A stretch of DNA of 64,000 bases, taken from positions 85,199,114 to 85,263,113 of the forward strand of contig NC_090984.1 of the NCBI RefSeq assembly GCF_041146395.1, given 5' to 3'. The translations under genes and the position numbers were made by a program. The stretch is from Eulemur rufifrons (Eukaryota > Chordata > Mammalia > Primates > Lemuridae). How positions within the stretch are numbered: the stretch's first letter is position 1; each line of letters begins with the position of its first letter. Below, piece by piece: positions 1-12,292 of the stretch. The notes under the pieces were generated by a model, which did not search any database, was not told the DNA's origin, and was given only the letters and a program-made list of their open reading frames with translations.

Positions 1-2265
1 AGGTCTGATAGAATTTAACTGTGAACCTGTCTGGCTCAGAGATTTTTTGTTTTTGGTTTTGGTTTTTTGCGGGGGGCGGGGGGAGGTGATTTTTTATTAC
101 TGTTTCAATCTCAATAGTCATTTTTGGTCTGTTCAGGATCTCTATTTCTTCCTGATTCAAACTCGAGAGATTGTGCATTTCCAAAAATGTATCCATTTCC
201 TCTAGATTTTCTAGTTTGTGTGCACACAGGTGTTCATAGTTTCAGATGATCTTTTGTATTTCTGTGGTATCAATTTTAACATCTCCTTTTTTGCTTCTGA
301 TTGAGCTTATCTGAATCCTCTCTCTTTTTTTTCTTGGTTAATCTAGCTAGTGGTCTATAAATTTTAGTTTTTCAAAGAACCAATTTTTTATTTCATTGAT
401 CCTTTGCATTGGTTTTTTTTTTTTGGTTTCAATTTTGTTTAATTCTGCTCTGATCTTTGTTATTTCTTATCTTCTGCTAGCTTTGGATTTGGTTTGTCCC
501 TGTTTTTCTAATTCCTTGAGGTGTGACATTAGGTTGCTAATTTGTGATCTTTCTGTCTTCGTGATGTGGGCATTTAGTGCTATAAACTCCCTCTTAGCAC
601 TGCTTTTGTGGTATCCCAGAGATTCTGATAATTTGTATCACTAGTATCATCATTTCAAAAACTTTTTTAATTTACATCTTGATTTCATCATTGAGCCAAA
701 GATCATTCAACAGCAGGTTGTTTAATTTCCATGTATTTGTGTGATTTTGAGAGTTCCTCTTGGAACTGATCTCTAACTTCATTCTATAGTGGTCTGAGAA
801 GATACATGGTATGATTTAGATTTTTAAACATTTATTCAGATTTGTTTTATGGGCTAAGCATATGGTCTATCTTGGAAAATGTTCCATGTGATGATGAGAA
901 GAATGTATATTCTGCAGTTTTGGGGGAGAATGTTCTATAAACGTCTGTTAGGTACATTTGTTCTAGAGTCATTTAAGTCTAGTATTTCTTTGTTGATTTT
1001 CTGCCTCAATGATCTGCCTAGTTCTGTCAGTGTAGTGTCGAAGTCCCCCACTATTACTGTATTGCTGTTTATTTCTTTTCTTTGGTCTGGTAGTATTTGT
1101 TTTATGAATCCGGGAGTTCCCGTGTTAGCAGCACATATATTTAGGATTGTTATATGTTCTTGTTGAATTGATCCTTTCATCATTATATAATGATCTTCAT
1201 CTTTTTTCTTTCTTTTTTATTGTTGTTGATTTAAGGTCTCTTTTATCTGATGTAATAGCTACTCCTGCTCAATTTTGGTCTCCATTTGTGTGGGATATTT
1301 TTTTCCACCCCTTTACCTTGAGTCTTATGAGGATATTTATGAGTTAAGTCAGTTTCTTGAGGACAAGAGATATTTGAGTTGTGTTTTTTTTTATCCATTC
1401 CATCAAACTACCTCTTTTGAGTGGGACATGTAAACCATTTACATTCAAAGTTCATATTGATATGTGAGATACTGTTCCAGTCATCATATTGTTTCTTACC
1501 TAGCTGCTTTGTATTCTCCATTGTGTTACTGTTTTATAAGAGCTGAGTTTTTTACTTTTGAATGTTTTTATACTAGTGAGTATTGACCTTTCTTTTCAAT
1601 GTTTAGAATTCCTTTGACCACTTCTTGTAGGACCAGTCTACTGGTGACAAATTCCCTTAGCATTTGCTTGTTTGGGAAAGATTTTATTTCTTCTTTGTTC
1701 ATGAAACTTAGTTTTGCAGTATACAAAATTCATGTCTGACAGTTATTCTGTTTAAGAAGCCTAAAGATAGGACCCCAGTCTCTTTGGCTTGTATGGTTTC
1801 TGCTGTTAGTCTGATGGGTTTTCCTTTATAAGTTATTTGATGCTTTCATCTCACTGTTCATAGAATTTTCTCCTTCACATTTGTTTTGGCTAGTCATTAG
1901 ACTGTCATCTGATGAATATATTCCTTGGTGACGTCCTTTTTGCAATGACTCTCCCAGGTGTTCTTTGACCTTCTTGTATCTGGATGGAGGGAGATTTAGA
2001 TCTCCCTCAAATAGGTTTCCAGACTTTTTGATTTTTCTGCTTCTCCCTCAGAAATACCTGTGATTCTTACATTTGTATGTTTTACAGTCTCATATTTCTT
2101 GGATTTTGTTCATTTAATTCCTTATAGTTTTGTCTGGGTTAATTTGAAAGCCTTGTCTTCAAGCTCCAAAATCCTTTCTTCAGTTTGGTCTAGTCTATTG
2201 TCAAAACTTTGCACTGTATTTTGTAATTCCCTAAGTAAGTCTTTCATTTCCAGATGTTCTCAGGT

Positions 2266-2607
2266 TTTTGTTGTTGTTGTTTTTGTTTTTTGAGACAGAG
2301 TCTCACTCTGTTGCCCTGGCTAGAGTGCCATGGCATCATCATATCTCACTGTAACCTCAAACTCCTGGGCTCAAGCAATCCTACTGCCTCAGCCTCCTGA
2401 GTAGCTGGGACTACAGGTATGCGCCACCACGCCTGGCTAATTTTTTCTATATATATTTTTAGTTGTCCAGCTGATTTCTTTCTATTTTTACTAGAGATAT
2501 GGTCTCACTCTTGCTCAGGCTGGTCTCAAACTTCTGAGCTCAAACAATCCACCCTCCTCGGCTTCCCAGAGTGCTAGGATTACAGGCGTGAGCCACCGCG
2601 CCTGGCC
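2266..2607 (-). mobile_element. Alu SINE, antisense, nested in L1
   Basis: A T-rich tail (2266-2290) precedes TGAGACAGAGTCTCACTCTG, and the copy ends with GCGCCTGGCC. It carries the enlarged linker (TTTTTCTATATATATTTTTAG) between arms, so it belongs to the lemur-type subfamily. It interrupts the ORF1 region of the host L1. Confidence 0.9.
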
Positions 2608-3243
2608 TGTTCTTGATTTTTAAAAATCTCTCTTTAGTGAATTTTTCGTTTATGTCCTGAATTTTTTTATTATTATTATTTCTTTGTGTTGGTTTTCAAC
2701 TTTCTCTTGGATCTCATTGAGCTTAACTGCAATTCATATTTTGAATTCTTTATCTGTCATTTCAAACTTTTCCTTTTGGCTGGGATCCATTGTTCGAGAG
2801 TTAGTGTGATCCTTTGGGGGTGTCAAAACAGTCTGTTTTTTCATATTGCCAGAGTTCCCATGCTGGTTCCTTCTCTTCTGGAGAAAATATCACTTCTTAT
2901 TTTTGAATTTACTATCATTTGGATGGGACTTTTTGGGGTTTTGTTTTTCTCTCCCTTTTGAGGATATGAGTATATTGTATGTTGTGTTTGGTGGTTTGGC
3001 TTTGATATTGGGTGCTTTCAGGAGACCAAGGCCCTGTACAAGTTCCTTGGCTATAGAAAGCTTTTGTGCAGTGGCTTTCTCAGATGCTGACTGTACTAGA
3101 GACTTACTGGGTATATGAGTAGACTCTCCACTTTCTGCAGTACTGGAATTTCAGCAGTCTCAGGAAGTTTGTCTCATTCTCCAGCACTATGCCCCCTGAC
3201 AGCTAGTTTTAAATCGGGTTGTACACTTCAATCTCCAGGGCCA

Positions 3244-3562
3244 GGCCAGGCACGGTGGCTCACACCTATAATCCTAGCACTCTCGGAAGCTGAGGTGGGA
3301 GGATCACTTGAGGTCAAGAGTTTGAGATCAGCCTGAGCAGACCCTGTCTCCACTAAACAGAGAATAACAGAAAAAATTACCCGGGGGGGGTGGTGTGCAC
3401 CTGTAGTCCCAGCTATTCGGCAGGCTGAGGCAGGAGGATTGCTTGAGCCCAGGAGCATGAGGTTGCTGTGAACTATGCTGATGCCATAGCACTCTAGTCC
3501 AGGCAACAAAGTGAGACTATGTCTCAAAAAAAAAAAAAAAAAAAAAAAAACCAACATAAAAA
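3244..3562 (+). mobile_element. Alu SINE, sense, nested in L1
   Basis: It starts at CCAGGCACGGTGGCTCACACC and ends in a ~25 bp A run with a short A-rich extension. The flanking duplication CTCCAGGGCCA occurs just before the element and again near 3566-3576. It sits in the L1 5' UTR, in inverted orientation to the Alu at 2266-2607. Confidence 0.88.
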
Positions 3563-4832
3563 CCTCTCCAGGGCCAGTAGGTGGCACTTACAGGTAAAAG
3601 CCAGCTGTAGTAGAAGCCAGTGGGTAGATGCTCGAACTTTGTTTACAGTGAGAGGTTCTCTGTTGTCTCAGGTGACGATGTACTGGTCTGTATTAGAAAA
3701 GTGATCCACTTTCCCTATCATGCTGTTAACCTGAGGCTCATGACTCTCTATTGAGTCAAACCTCAGAGAAGCCACAATGTTGCTGAGATCTGCAGAAAAT
3801 GCCTTTCTGATGGTTCCCTGCCTTAAATGGGTTTTGAAGACTCTTTTCCCTCAGCTCAAAACAGACAGCTTTGTGACTTGCATGTTCTCCTCTATAGCGA
3901 GCACCGCTGCTCCATGTAGACAGGGAGACATGCACTGCTTTTCAGCTCATACAGGTGTGTACTCACTGTGGTGTTGCTGGCAAGTTGGGTCAGCTGGACC
4001 TCAGACCCAGGGAGAATGTTCAAGTGCCAGTGGTGGTGGACCAGGTCAGGTAATTCCCAGCGCCCAGATTCCCTGGATACTGTGCTTGAGTCCTGGGGAA
4101 GACTAGACTGAGACTGGGCTAGTGAACTAACTTGTCCTCGGGCCTCTCTGGGTTCAAGTGCGGGCTGTGATAGGGATGGGTGGGGTGATCTCCTGGTCAG
4201 CAGAATGCTCGGGGATAGGAAGGCTGGGTCACTGCAAGCCTGCCACCAGGTAGAACGCCTCATCCCAAAGTTTTGGTTCTCATACTCTTCAAGACCTAAG
4301 GATGCCATTCCCCACCACCCATCAACCAAATACATACCAAAAGAAAACTCACTTGATCCTGCTAGTCAGGAATAAATGACTCACAGCAGGGCAGCCTCAG
4401 GGTAATAAAACTTTTTATATATGGCGGCCCAGGCATGCAAACACTTTCCAATGAACCCAAGCCCACAGTTCTTCACTATATGCCATTTCCTATAGAATGC
4501 ATCATTTTGCCATTCTAAGAGACTGGATATTTACGTTGCTTCCATCCAAGCTACACTCACCAACCTTGAGCATACATAATTTCATGTATGAAACTAGCAC
4601 ACATATCTAAGATAAATTCTCAGAGACAGAATTTCCAAGTAGAATATATACATTTGTATTTGATAGATGTTGCCAAATTACCCTCTATAAGGAGAGCTAT
4701 TGCTAACATAATTATTTGTTCCCTTATAAAACTTAAATGATGTTATACAGAATCAAATTTCTGGATGTTTGTCACTCTAATAAGGAAAACAGTATCTTAG
4801 GGTGGTCTGTGTGAACTTCTTTTATTGAGGGT

Positions 4833-5025
4833 GAGGTAGACCAGCGGTCCCAAACTTTTTGGCACCAGGGAACAGTTTCATGGTAGCCAATTTTTCCACG
4901 GACTGGGGGTGGCGGGGTGGGGTGTCATGGGGGGTGATGGTGCATAGCTCAGGCAGTGATGCACAGCCTGTTTCCTAACAGGCCATGGAGGACTCGGCCC
5001 AGGGGTTGGGGACCACAGAGGTGGA
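4833..5025. mobile_element. hAT-type non-autonomous DNA transposon (short deletion derivative)
   Basis: The element spans about 4841-5017. The left end CAGCGGTCCCAAACTTTTTGG and the right end GGGGTTGGGGACCACAG are imperfect terminal inverted repeats. An 8-bp target duplication flanks it: GAGGTAGA at 4833-4840 and GAGGTGGA at 5018-5025, with one mismatch. The 8-bp duplication length is diagnostic of hAT. The interior is reduced to about 120 bp, so it encodes nothing. Confidence 0.75.
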
Positions 5026-5469
5026 TCATCTTTCCACATTTTAAGAGTCATTTGTATTTCTCACATCAATTTCTAATATCTCTCTTTATCAGCCTGTTGC
5101 CTAGGATATGAATTGTAAAGGTTTCTTCCTGGTTTGTCATTTCACTTCATTTGTTATTTGACACGTAAACATTCTTAATTTTTACATAAGTTACAATTTT
5201 TTCTTTTATGGCTTCTAGATTGAGTCATATTAGGTAGGACTTTCACTGTAGAATTAAAGAAATATATTAAAGAAAGTAACAATCTTCTGTTGTTACACTT
5301 TATTTTAAGTAATTTACAAAGATAGTCTAAAGAGTTCCCTTATACCTCCTTTATGGAAGAACTCCAGCTAATAAATTCAGAAGAAATTAAAGGACCAAAC
5401 ATTATTTGACAACTTCTAACAAATACTGGGTCTAGACACTCACCAGTGACTACTAAAAGCAGTAAGTAA

Positions 5470-6165
5470 AATGCTGGTGAGAAACCCTGTAATGGACAAA
5501 TGGGGCTGACAACACCTAAATCTGCTTGATCTTAACAACACAAAAAGACAACTAGACATTTAGCCGCCTCCTAATAGCCTCTATGTCTAAAAACTAGTAC
5601 ATAAGCAACGTAGGAGCTAAAGAGACATGTTACTAGATCATGAAAATTTAATAAGCAAAACCCAGAATGTGGGAAATGCCACAGGACAAATGACCCTGTT
5701 TCTTTAACAAATTATCAGGGACTAAGAAGATCAAACTGTAACAAATTAAAAGAACCTTAAGGAGACTTATCTAATATGTGTGAATCTTTTTTGGATCCTA
5801 ATTCAAACAAACCAACTCGTAAAGAGACACCTGTGAGAAAAATCAGAGAAATGTAAACACTGGCTATATATTTGATACTAGGAATTTTTTGTTAAGTTCA
5901 AGTGTGATCATATTTTATGGGTTTTAAAAATCTTTACATTTCAGAGATATTTTGCAGTATTTATCGTGAAATGACATATCTGGGACTTGCCTTAAAATAC
6001 TCCAGCGAGGGGCGGGTGTGTAATGCAGGAGGGATGCAGCAAGACAGACCTACGTTTATGTTGACAACTGCTGAGGCAGCATGATCAGTATGTAGAAGCT
6101 CATTATATTATTCTAATTTTGTGTATATTTGAACACTTCTACAATAAAGAGTTTAAAAACTGAAG
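5470..6165 (+). mobile_element. Old L1M-type 3' end, sense
   Basis: The text from about 5650 onward (GGAAATGCCACAGGACAAATG, then GGATCCTAATTCAAACAAACC, then CTACAATAAAGAGTTT) matches the 3' UTR of old L1M LINEs, ending near 6155 at the polyadenylation signal. Highly diverged; the left edge is unclear. Confidence 0.65.
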
Positions 6166-6449
6166 TCCTGACCAATTTTCTGGAGATTCTTCTCCATAAG
6201 AATTTTGATGTGGCAGGGAAACAGCCACGTGCTTCAGCTGATGTCTTAGACTGACAAGCCAGCTGGATACAGAAGGAACCATGTGGACAAACAGGCGGGC
6301 TCCAGTGGAACAGGGCTTCATGAAGGATACAAAGATGTCTAAAGTATGATTGACTTGTGGCCTAGAAATGTTCAGGAGATCCAATAAGAATTACTTTTGT
6401 GGTTTTCTTTTTCATAAAGCTAAGTCTCCCGTGTTTTTTAGTTTATAAA

Positions 6450-6545
6450 ATAACCCCCATTTATTGAGCACTTACAAACAGAGGCACTGTGCTAGGAGGA
6501 AGACCATAAGAGTTACGAAGTGGTCCCTGTCTTCAAGAAATTAAT
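6450..6545 (+). repeat. L2/MIR-like fragment
   Basis: TTATTGAGCACTTAC followed by GGCACTGTGCTAGG and a 'gtccctgtcttcaag' segment is the common old L2-like wording. Short and diverged. Confidence 0.4.
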
Positions 6546-7159
6546 TCAAACATTCATCAAGTCCTGCACATGCGCTGGGCAATTTGCTGGAGATTCAAAG
6601 GTGTGTACAGACAATCCCTCTTCTCTAAAAGGGTCTAAAAAACTGCGACTAATAGGCCAAAATTCTAGTGAATCAATGTCCCCTTGGCCTTGAGTAAAAC
6701 ACACTTACCTCAGTTCAGATACTCTTTGATTAACCCAATCTAAATTATCCCTAATGTAATTACTAAAGACTCAATAGAGGATCTGTAACCATAGGAAATA
6801 TTAGTATTTGTTTGATTAACCTGGAATCTTAATTCTTAAATGGTTCATACAATTCAGGATTCATAATCAAGGATCTAATTAGACAGTTGCCCTCTTCTGG
6901 TAAATTTTAATACTACAGTCTAATTCAACCAAATACCAGACTCCAATTACAGAAGTATGCTCCGAATGACTCAGTTGGGAAATGCCCAGGCATAGAAGGG
7001 TTTCTAGAGCTGGACAAAGCTAACAGCAGAGAAAATACAAAAGGGGTGTGAGGGTGGGGAAGAGGAGAAAGGATTCAAATAAATTAGTAAATATGATCAA
7101 AATTAAATAGAATATGAGAGGTTATGATGATTCTCATTCTCTATCATCCTCTGAACTCT

Positions 7160-7320
7160 GCTACTTTCAAGATATGATCTCAGGTAAGTTCTCTGTACCT
7201 CAGTTTCCTTACCTATAAAATGGAATAATATTACCTACCCCCTAGGGCTACTGTGAAGACCAAATGAGATAATACATGTGAGGACTCAGACAGCGTTCAG
7301 CACTGTTGTTATTCAAACAT
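7160..7320 (+). repeat. MIR SINE fragment, sense
   Basis: The core CCTCAGTTTCCTTACCTATA, then AATGGAATAATATTACCTAC and GAGATAATACATGTGAG follow the MIR consensus order. Confidence 0.75.
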
Positions 7321-7394
7321 CAGTTCACCCATTCGTGCCCCCACCTCCCAGCATACATCAAGTTCCTTTACTAAATGCTTTCATTGAGCTGGGG

Positions 7395-8071
7395 TTTTTT
7401 TTATTATTTCAGCATATTATGGGGGTACAAAGTTTAGGTTACGTTATATTGCCTTTGCCTCCCCCGCCTCCCCCCAGTCAGAGCTTCAACTGTGTCCATC
7501 CCCCAGACAGTGCGCATCGCACTCATTATGTATGTATACATCCATTCCCCCCCTCCATCTGCCTGGCACCCGATTAATGTTATTCCTATATGTGCACTTA
7601 GGTGATGATCAGTGAAACCAATTTGATGGTGAGTACATGTGGTGCTTATTTTTCCATTCTTGGGATACTTCACTTAGTAGAATGGGTTCCAGCTCTATCT
7701 AGGAAAATACAAGAGGTGCTATATCACCACTGTTTCTTATAGCTGAGTAGTACTCCATGGTATACATATACCACATTTTATTAATCCACTCATGTATTGA
7801 TGGGCACTTGGGTTGTTTCCACATCTTTGCAATTGTGAATTGTGCTGCTATAAACATTTGAGTACAGATGTCTTTTTTACAGAATGTCTTGTTCTTTTGG
7901 GTAGATGCCCAGTAATGGGGGATTGCTGGATCAAATGGTAGGTCTACTTGTATTTCTTTAAGGTATCTCCATATTGCTTTCCACAGAGGTTGCACTAGTT
8001 TGCAGTCCCACCGGCAGTGTATGAGTGTTCCTATCTCTCTGCATCCACACCAACATTTATTGTTTTGGGAC
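7395..8071 (-). mobile_element. 5'-truncated L1, antisense, strepsirrhine-type 3' UTR
   Basis: Left to right this is a T-rich tail, the 3' UTR segment with CAGCATATTATGGGGGTAC, then antisense ORF2 C-terminus. The minus-strand protein ends in the recognisable L1 tail (CPSIHEWINKMWYMYTMEYY near its C-terminal part). It is cut off at about 8071 where an antisense Alu begins. About 680 bp of L1 remain, with intact-looking ORF2 end; it is much younger than the L1M fragments nearby. Confidence 0.88.
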
Positions 8072-8374
8072 TTTTTTTTTTTTTTTTTAACAGAGTCTTG
8101 CTCTGTCACCCTGGCTAGAGTACCGTGGCATCAGCCTAGCTCACAGCAACCTCAAACTCCTGGGCTCAAGCGATCCTACTGCCTCAGCCACCCGAGTAAC
8201 TGAGACTACAGGCATGCGCCACCATGCCCGGCTAATTTTTTCTATTTTAGTAGAGACAGGGTCTCGCTCTTGCTCAGGCTGGTCTCCAACTCCTGACCTC
8301 AAGCGATCCTCCTGCCTCGGCCTCCCAGAGTGCTAGGATTATAGGATTATAGGCATGAGCCACTGTGCCCCGCC
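8072..8374 (-). mobile_element. Alu SINE, antisense
   Basis: Begins with a T run and ACAGAGTCTTGCTCTGTCACC and ends GTGCCCCGCC. It abuts the truncated L1 at its left edge. A 'ggattata' duplication near 8336-8352 is a small local expansion. Confidence 0.9.
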
Positions 8375-9976
8375 TCTCAGTAACTTAACAGTTTTAATCC
8401 ATTTGGACTAGTCCCAAATTCCAATCATAGGCTATTTCAACAGTCTTATTTTTTGTTCTTTATTCACCATGCTTTTTCTGGCAACAAACAGAACTAAGTT
8501 CTATGTAAGTACTCATTAACAATATAAATTAAAAACAAAAATTATTAATGAATTAAGATTTAAACAAGCCAGACATCCAAAATAGCATGTCATAATGATG
8601 AGAGGAAATTTTCTATAATATACTTTAAAATTTGGGACATAAATTCACCTTTCACCCATGATATATAGGAGAGAATAGTAAATAACTTGAGTTTTTGTTC
8701 CTCTTCACACCTTAGAAGTTGTTAAACTTCCTAGGTCACCATGTCAGTCTAATTTAGTAAATCAAAGAGGTTTGAGATTCAAAAACAAAGACCTTCAGGA
8801 TTGCTACCACATTTTAGTATGAAATAGCTAAAATGCATTTTTGTATAAACAAAGCATCTAATTGCCTTGCTTTATCTTTAGAAATTAGACATAATCTTGC
8901 AGTGAAAATGGTTGAGGCAGAGACGTGACTCACTGTCCTCCGCAGCCCAGATGGGGAAAGTGTTGAGGAGTCAGTCCCCTCCAGTGCCATCTTCTCATGC
9001 TGCATCACACACATGCTTCCCCAAATTCTGGAAACCGTCCATGTGATTTACAAAAACTGCCTTGGCAGCCCAGATAAGCTAAAACCTACTTTAACTAGAA
9101 ATGTGACAGAAAAGTCAAGATTCGAGACTCTTGCATATTCCCATAAACTCATAAAAAGGACAACAGGGATAAGTTATACCTATCCAACCTTTGGTAGATA
9201 ATGCTATCTAAAAGGTTGTTCCAATTCATGCCTGCAAGGGTCAGTCACAATGGCATGAAGACCAAGGACCTCAGGGAATGGTAGACCCTCCAATTTAATA
9301 AAGTGTAAGTTCTGAATAAAAGAATAGTAGAAACGTAGGAAAGGTACTTTATATAGAAAAGAGAACTCACCAGGGCAAAACTTTGAATATGTAAGAGAAC
9401 TAGGATGTGGCTAAACTGAAGTGGAACAGAAATAAAGATTAGTTGTTCTGAGCTGGTCTAAAGATCAGCCTGTGATGCTAGATTCAAAGGACAGCTAGTA
9501 CCCTGGGAGAGAGGAAGGCGTCTCCTCCAGCCCTCCCCCACAGCCCACAAGCTACAGTCCAGCAGTGAACAGTAACCAGGAGACTTGCACAACCCCGACA
9601 GCTCCGTCACAGGTGACCACAGTGTGTGTAAGGTACACACTGGAAAGTAGGGGAAAGGTACACCAGGCAAGGGTCTTGGAGAGCAGCTGCAGTGTAAGGA
9701 AAACTGACAAATTCCTCACAACAGCAGAAATTAGCATCAATCCATACAAAAGGAACTGGGGGAAAGAAAAATTTGAGGAATCTAAAATACCAACTTATAT
9801 TTTACAACACTTAAGTCAACATTACTAACCAGGAATTAATATACAAAATACGAAAATAAAAAAGATATAACGTCCTGTATCTTGTTTACAAGCATAGAAA
9901 AGTGAGTTTCAGAGAAGTTTGTTTCTAACCAAAAACAACCTATAGTGGTCACTGACTTACGTTCTCTAAAGAAGTA

Positions 9977-10257
9977 GGCTGGGCACAGTGGCTCATGCCT
10001 GTAATCCCAGAATTTTGGGAGGCCAAGGTGGGAAGATTGCTTGAGGATAGGAGTTCGAGATCAGACTGGACAACATAGTGAAACCCCATTTCTACAAAAA
10101 ATAAAAAATGTAGCCAGTCATAGTGGCATGTGCCTGTAGTCCTAGCTACTTAGGAGGCTGAGCCAGGAGGATGGCTTGAGCCCACCCAGAAGTTTGAGGC
10201 TGCAATGAGCTCTGATCGCATCACTGCGCTCTAGCCTGAGTGACAGAGCAAGAAAAA
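9977..10257 (+). mobile_element. Alu SINE, sense, older copy
   Basis: Starts GGCTGGGCACAGTGGCTCATG and ends GACAGAGCAAGAAAAACTG with little tail. It is about 280 bp and diverged, with no clear target duplication. Confidence 0.88.
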
Positions 10258-10315
10258 CTGGGGATTGTGCAGGACTGTTTTCTCTTTTACTCTCTTCTAT
10301 ATTTTCTACAGACTT

Positions 10316-10673
10316 AAATATTTGGGTCCCAGCCGGGGCGGTGGCTCACGCCTGTAATCCTAGCACTCTGGGAGGCCGAGGCAGGTGGATCGTTTGAGCT
10401 CAGGAGTTCGAGACCAGCCTGAGCAAGAGTGAGACCCTGTCTCTACTAAAAATAGAAAGAAATTATATGGACAACTAAAAATATACATATATAAAGTTAG
10501 CCGGGCATGGTGGCGCATGCCTGTAGTCCCAGCTACTAAGGAAGCTGAGGCAGTAGGATCGCTTGAGCTCAGGAGTTTGAGGTTGCTGTGAACTAGGCTG
10601 ACGCCACGGCACTCTAGCCCGGGCAACAGAGTGAGACTGTCTCAAAAAATAAATAAATAAATATTTGGGTCCC
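10316..10673 (+). mobile_element. Alu SINE with perfect 15-bp target duplication
   Basis: The element spans about 10331-10658. AAATATTTGGGTCCC is present at 10316-10330 and again at 10659-10673. It has the enlarged linker (GAAATTATATGGACAACTAA) and an AAAT-repeat tail. A recent-looking insertion in GCH1 intron 1. Confidence 0.95.
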
Positions 10674-11129
10674 CATCCACTCCCATCTCCCACCTGTATC
10701 CTTCCTTCTCTTTCCCACCCAGATCTGTCTAAGACCTAGAACACCACCATTTTAGGTTCATTCCTTTAAGTTCAGCATCATCTGCTCCACTGTCTTCCCT
10801 TTAATTATGTATCTTTTAAAAAAGAAAAAAAAAATCAATATTAAACCCTTAAGCATGATCCCTTATGGAGAGACTTTGAAACTTTTGGCTACAACCCACA
10901 GAAATATATTTTACATCTGGAGCCAGTGCACAAAAAAAATCATACCTATAAAACCTACACATAAGTTCCTCAAAACATTTATCCTTACTACACGTGATAG
11001 ATGGATCTTACCCATTCTACTCCACTTTTTCAATGCTGGTGACTCAACTCACAGTTTGAAATATGTAATAAATGAGGTACACTGATTCATTTCTCTACGT
11101 AGCAATAAGGAAGTAAATAGCTAAGAGTT

Positions 11130-11280
11130 CTGCAGTCCTGGATTCAAATACCAGCTGTACTCCTTGTAAGCTGTCAAGCTTTCTGCCTCAGTTTCCTTGT
11201 CATAGGGTAAGAGAAGTGTTTATCTCAAAGTTAAAGATTAACCAAGACCATCCATATAAAGCACTTAACCCATAAACAAT
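11130..11280 (+). repeat. MIR SINE fragment, sense
   Basis: Contains CTGGATTCAAATACCAGCTG and CTGCCTCAGTTTCCTTGTCA in MIR order, fading out before the Tigger-like element. Confidence 0.65.
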
Positions 11281-11338
11281 ACAGTCATGTATTGCTTAAC
11301 AATAGGGATACATAGGTCGTTAGACAAGAAATGGGTTG

Positions 11339-11359
11339 TTAGGGTTAGGGTTAGGGTTA
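11339..11359 (+). repeat. Interstitial telomere-like tract (TTAGGG)3
   Basis: Three exact TTAGGG units followed by TTA lie about 57 bp inside the left end of the Tigger-like element, where related copies carry an unrelated 'cgttaggcg'-type sequence. Confidence 0.95.
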
Positions 11360-11576
11360 ACATCATAGAATGTACTTACACAAACCTAGATGGTATAGCC
11401 TACCACACACCTATGCTATGTGGTATAGGCTATTGCCTCTGGGCTACAAACCTGTACAGCATGTTACTGTACTGAATGCTGTAGGCAATTGTAATACAAT
11501 GGTAAGTGTGTATACCTAAACATATCTAAACATAGAAAAGGTACAATAAAAATATGGTATAAAAGATAAAAAATAA

Positions 11577-11850
11577 GGCCAGGTACAGTGGCTCAGGCCT
11601 ATAATCCTAGCATACTGGGAGGCCAAGGCAGGAGGATCGCTTGAGCTCAGACCAGCTTGAGCAAGAGCAAGACCTCGTCTCTACTAAAAATAGAAAAATT
11701 AGCTGGACATCCATGGCACACCCCTGTAGTCCCAGCTACTCCGGAGGCTGAGGATGGAGGATGGCTTGAGCCCAGGAGTTAGAGGCTGCAGTGAGCTATG
11801 ATGCCACTGCACTATACCCAAGGCAACAGCATGAGACTGTCTCAAAACAA
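11577..11850 (+). mobile_element. Alu SINE, sense, inside DNA transposon
   Basis: Starts GGCCAGGTACAGTGGCTCAGG and ends GAGACTGTCTCAAAAC. It is a diverged copy with small deletions. Confidence 0.88.
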
Positions 11851-12292
11851 CACTTTAAAGATGAATTGTTTAAAAAAAAAAAAAATAGTACACCTGTGTA
11901 GGACTGAAAGTTGCTCCGGGTGAGTGAGTACATAATAAGTTGAATATGAAGGCCTGGGACTTTACTGTACACTACTGTAGACTTTGTAAATACTGTACAC
12001 TTAGGCTACACTAAACTTACAAACAATTATTTCTTCAGTAAAAAATTAAACTTAGTTTACTGTAACTTTTTTACTTTATAAACTTTTTAACTTTTTTTAA
12101 CAAACACATTGTACAACTGTACAAAAATATTTTCTATCTTTATTCCATAAACTTTTTTCTAAATTTCTTTTTAAGTTTTAAACTTTTTTGTTAAAAACTT
12201 AGACATAAACACACACATCAGCCCAGGTCTACACAGGGTCAGGATCATCAAGATGTCACTATGCAACAGGAATTTTTCAGCTACATTATAGG

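Larger units (their letters stand above)
1..4250 (-). mobile_element. L1 LINE, antisense, ORF2 N-terminal part through ORF1 to 5' UTR
   Basis: The minus-strand reading of 935-1183 gives the L1 ORF2 endonuclease segment KGSIQQEHITILNICAANTG and later VGDFDTTLTELGRSLRQKIN. The region left of it matches the ORF2 part that follows the endonuclease. Text around 1600-2250 and 2640-2800 matches antisense ORF1, and 2820 to about 4250 looks like an L1 5' UTR. The copy is crippled by many stops and shifts and is interrupted by two Alus. It enters from beyond the left edge; the right boundary is approximate. It lies in GCH1 intron 1 in the same transcriptional direction as GCH1. Confidence 0.8.

Noticed and set aside
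935..1183. Minus-strand open frame as a host gene
   Set aside because: It is the L1 ORF2 endonuclease region, inside a decayed LINE.
3892..4335. 147-codon minus-strand open frame
   Set aside because: It lies in the probable L1 5' UTR; no recognised homology or gene context.
6139..6384. 81-codon minus-strand open frame next to an L1 3' end
   Set aside because: No homology recognised and no splice or promoter context; consistent with chance.
7699..8109. 136-codon minus-strand frame as a host gene
   Set aside because: It is the L1 ORF2 C-terminus; its start lies in the T run of an Alu.
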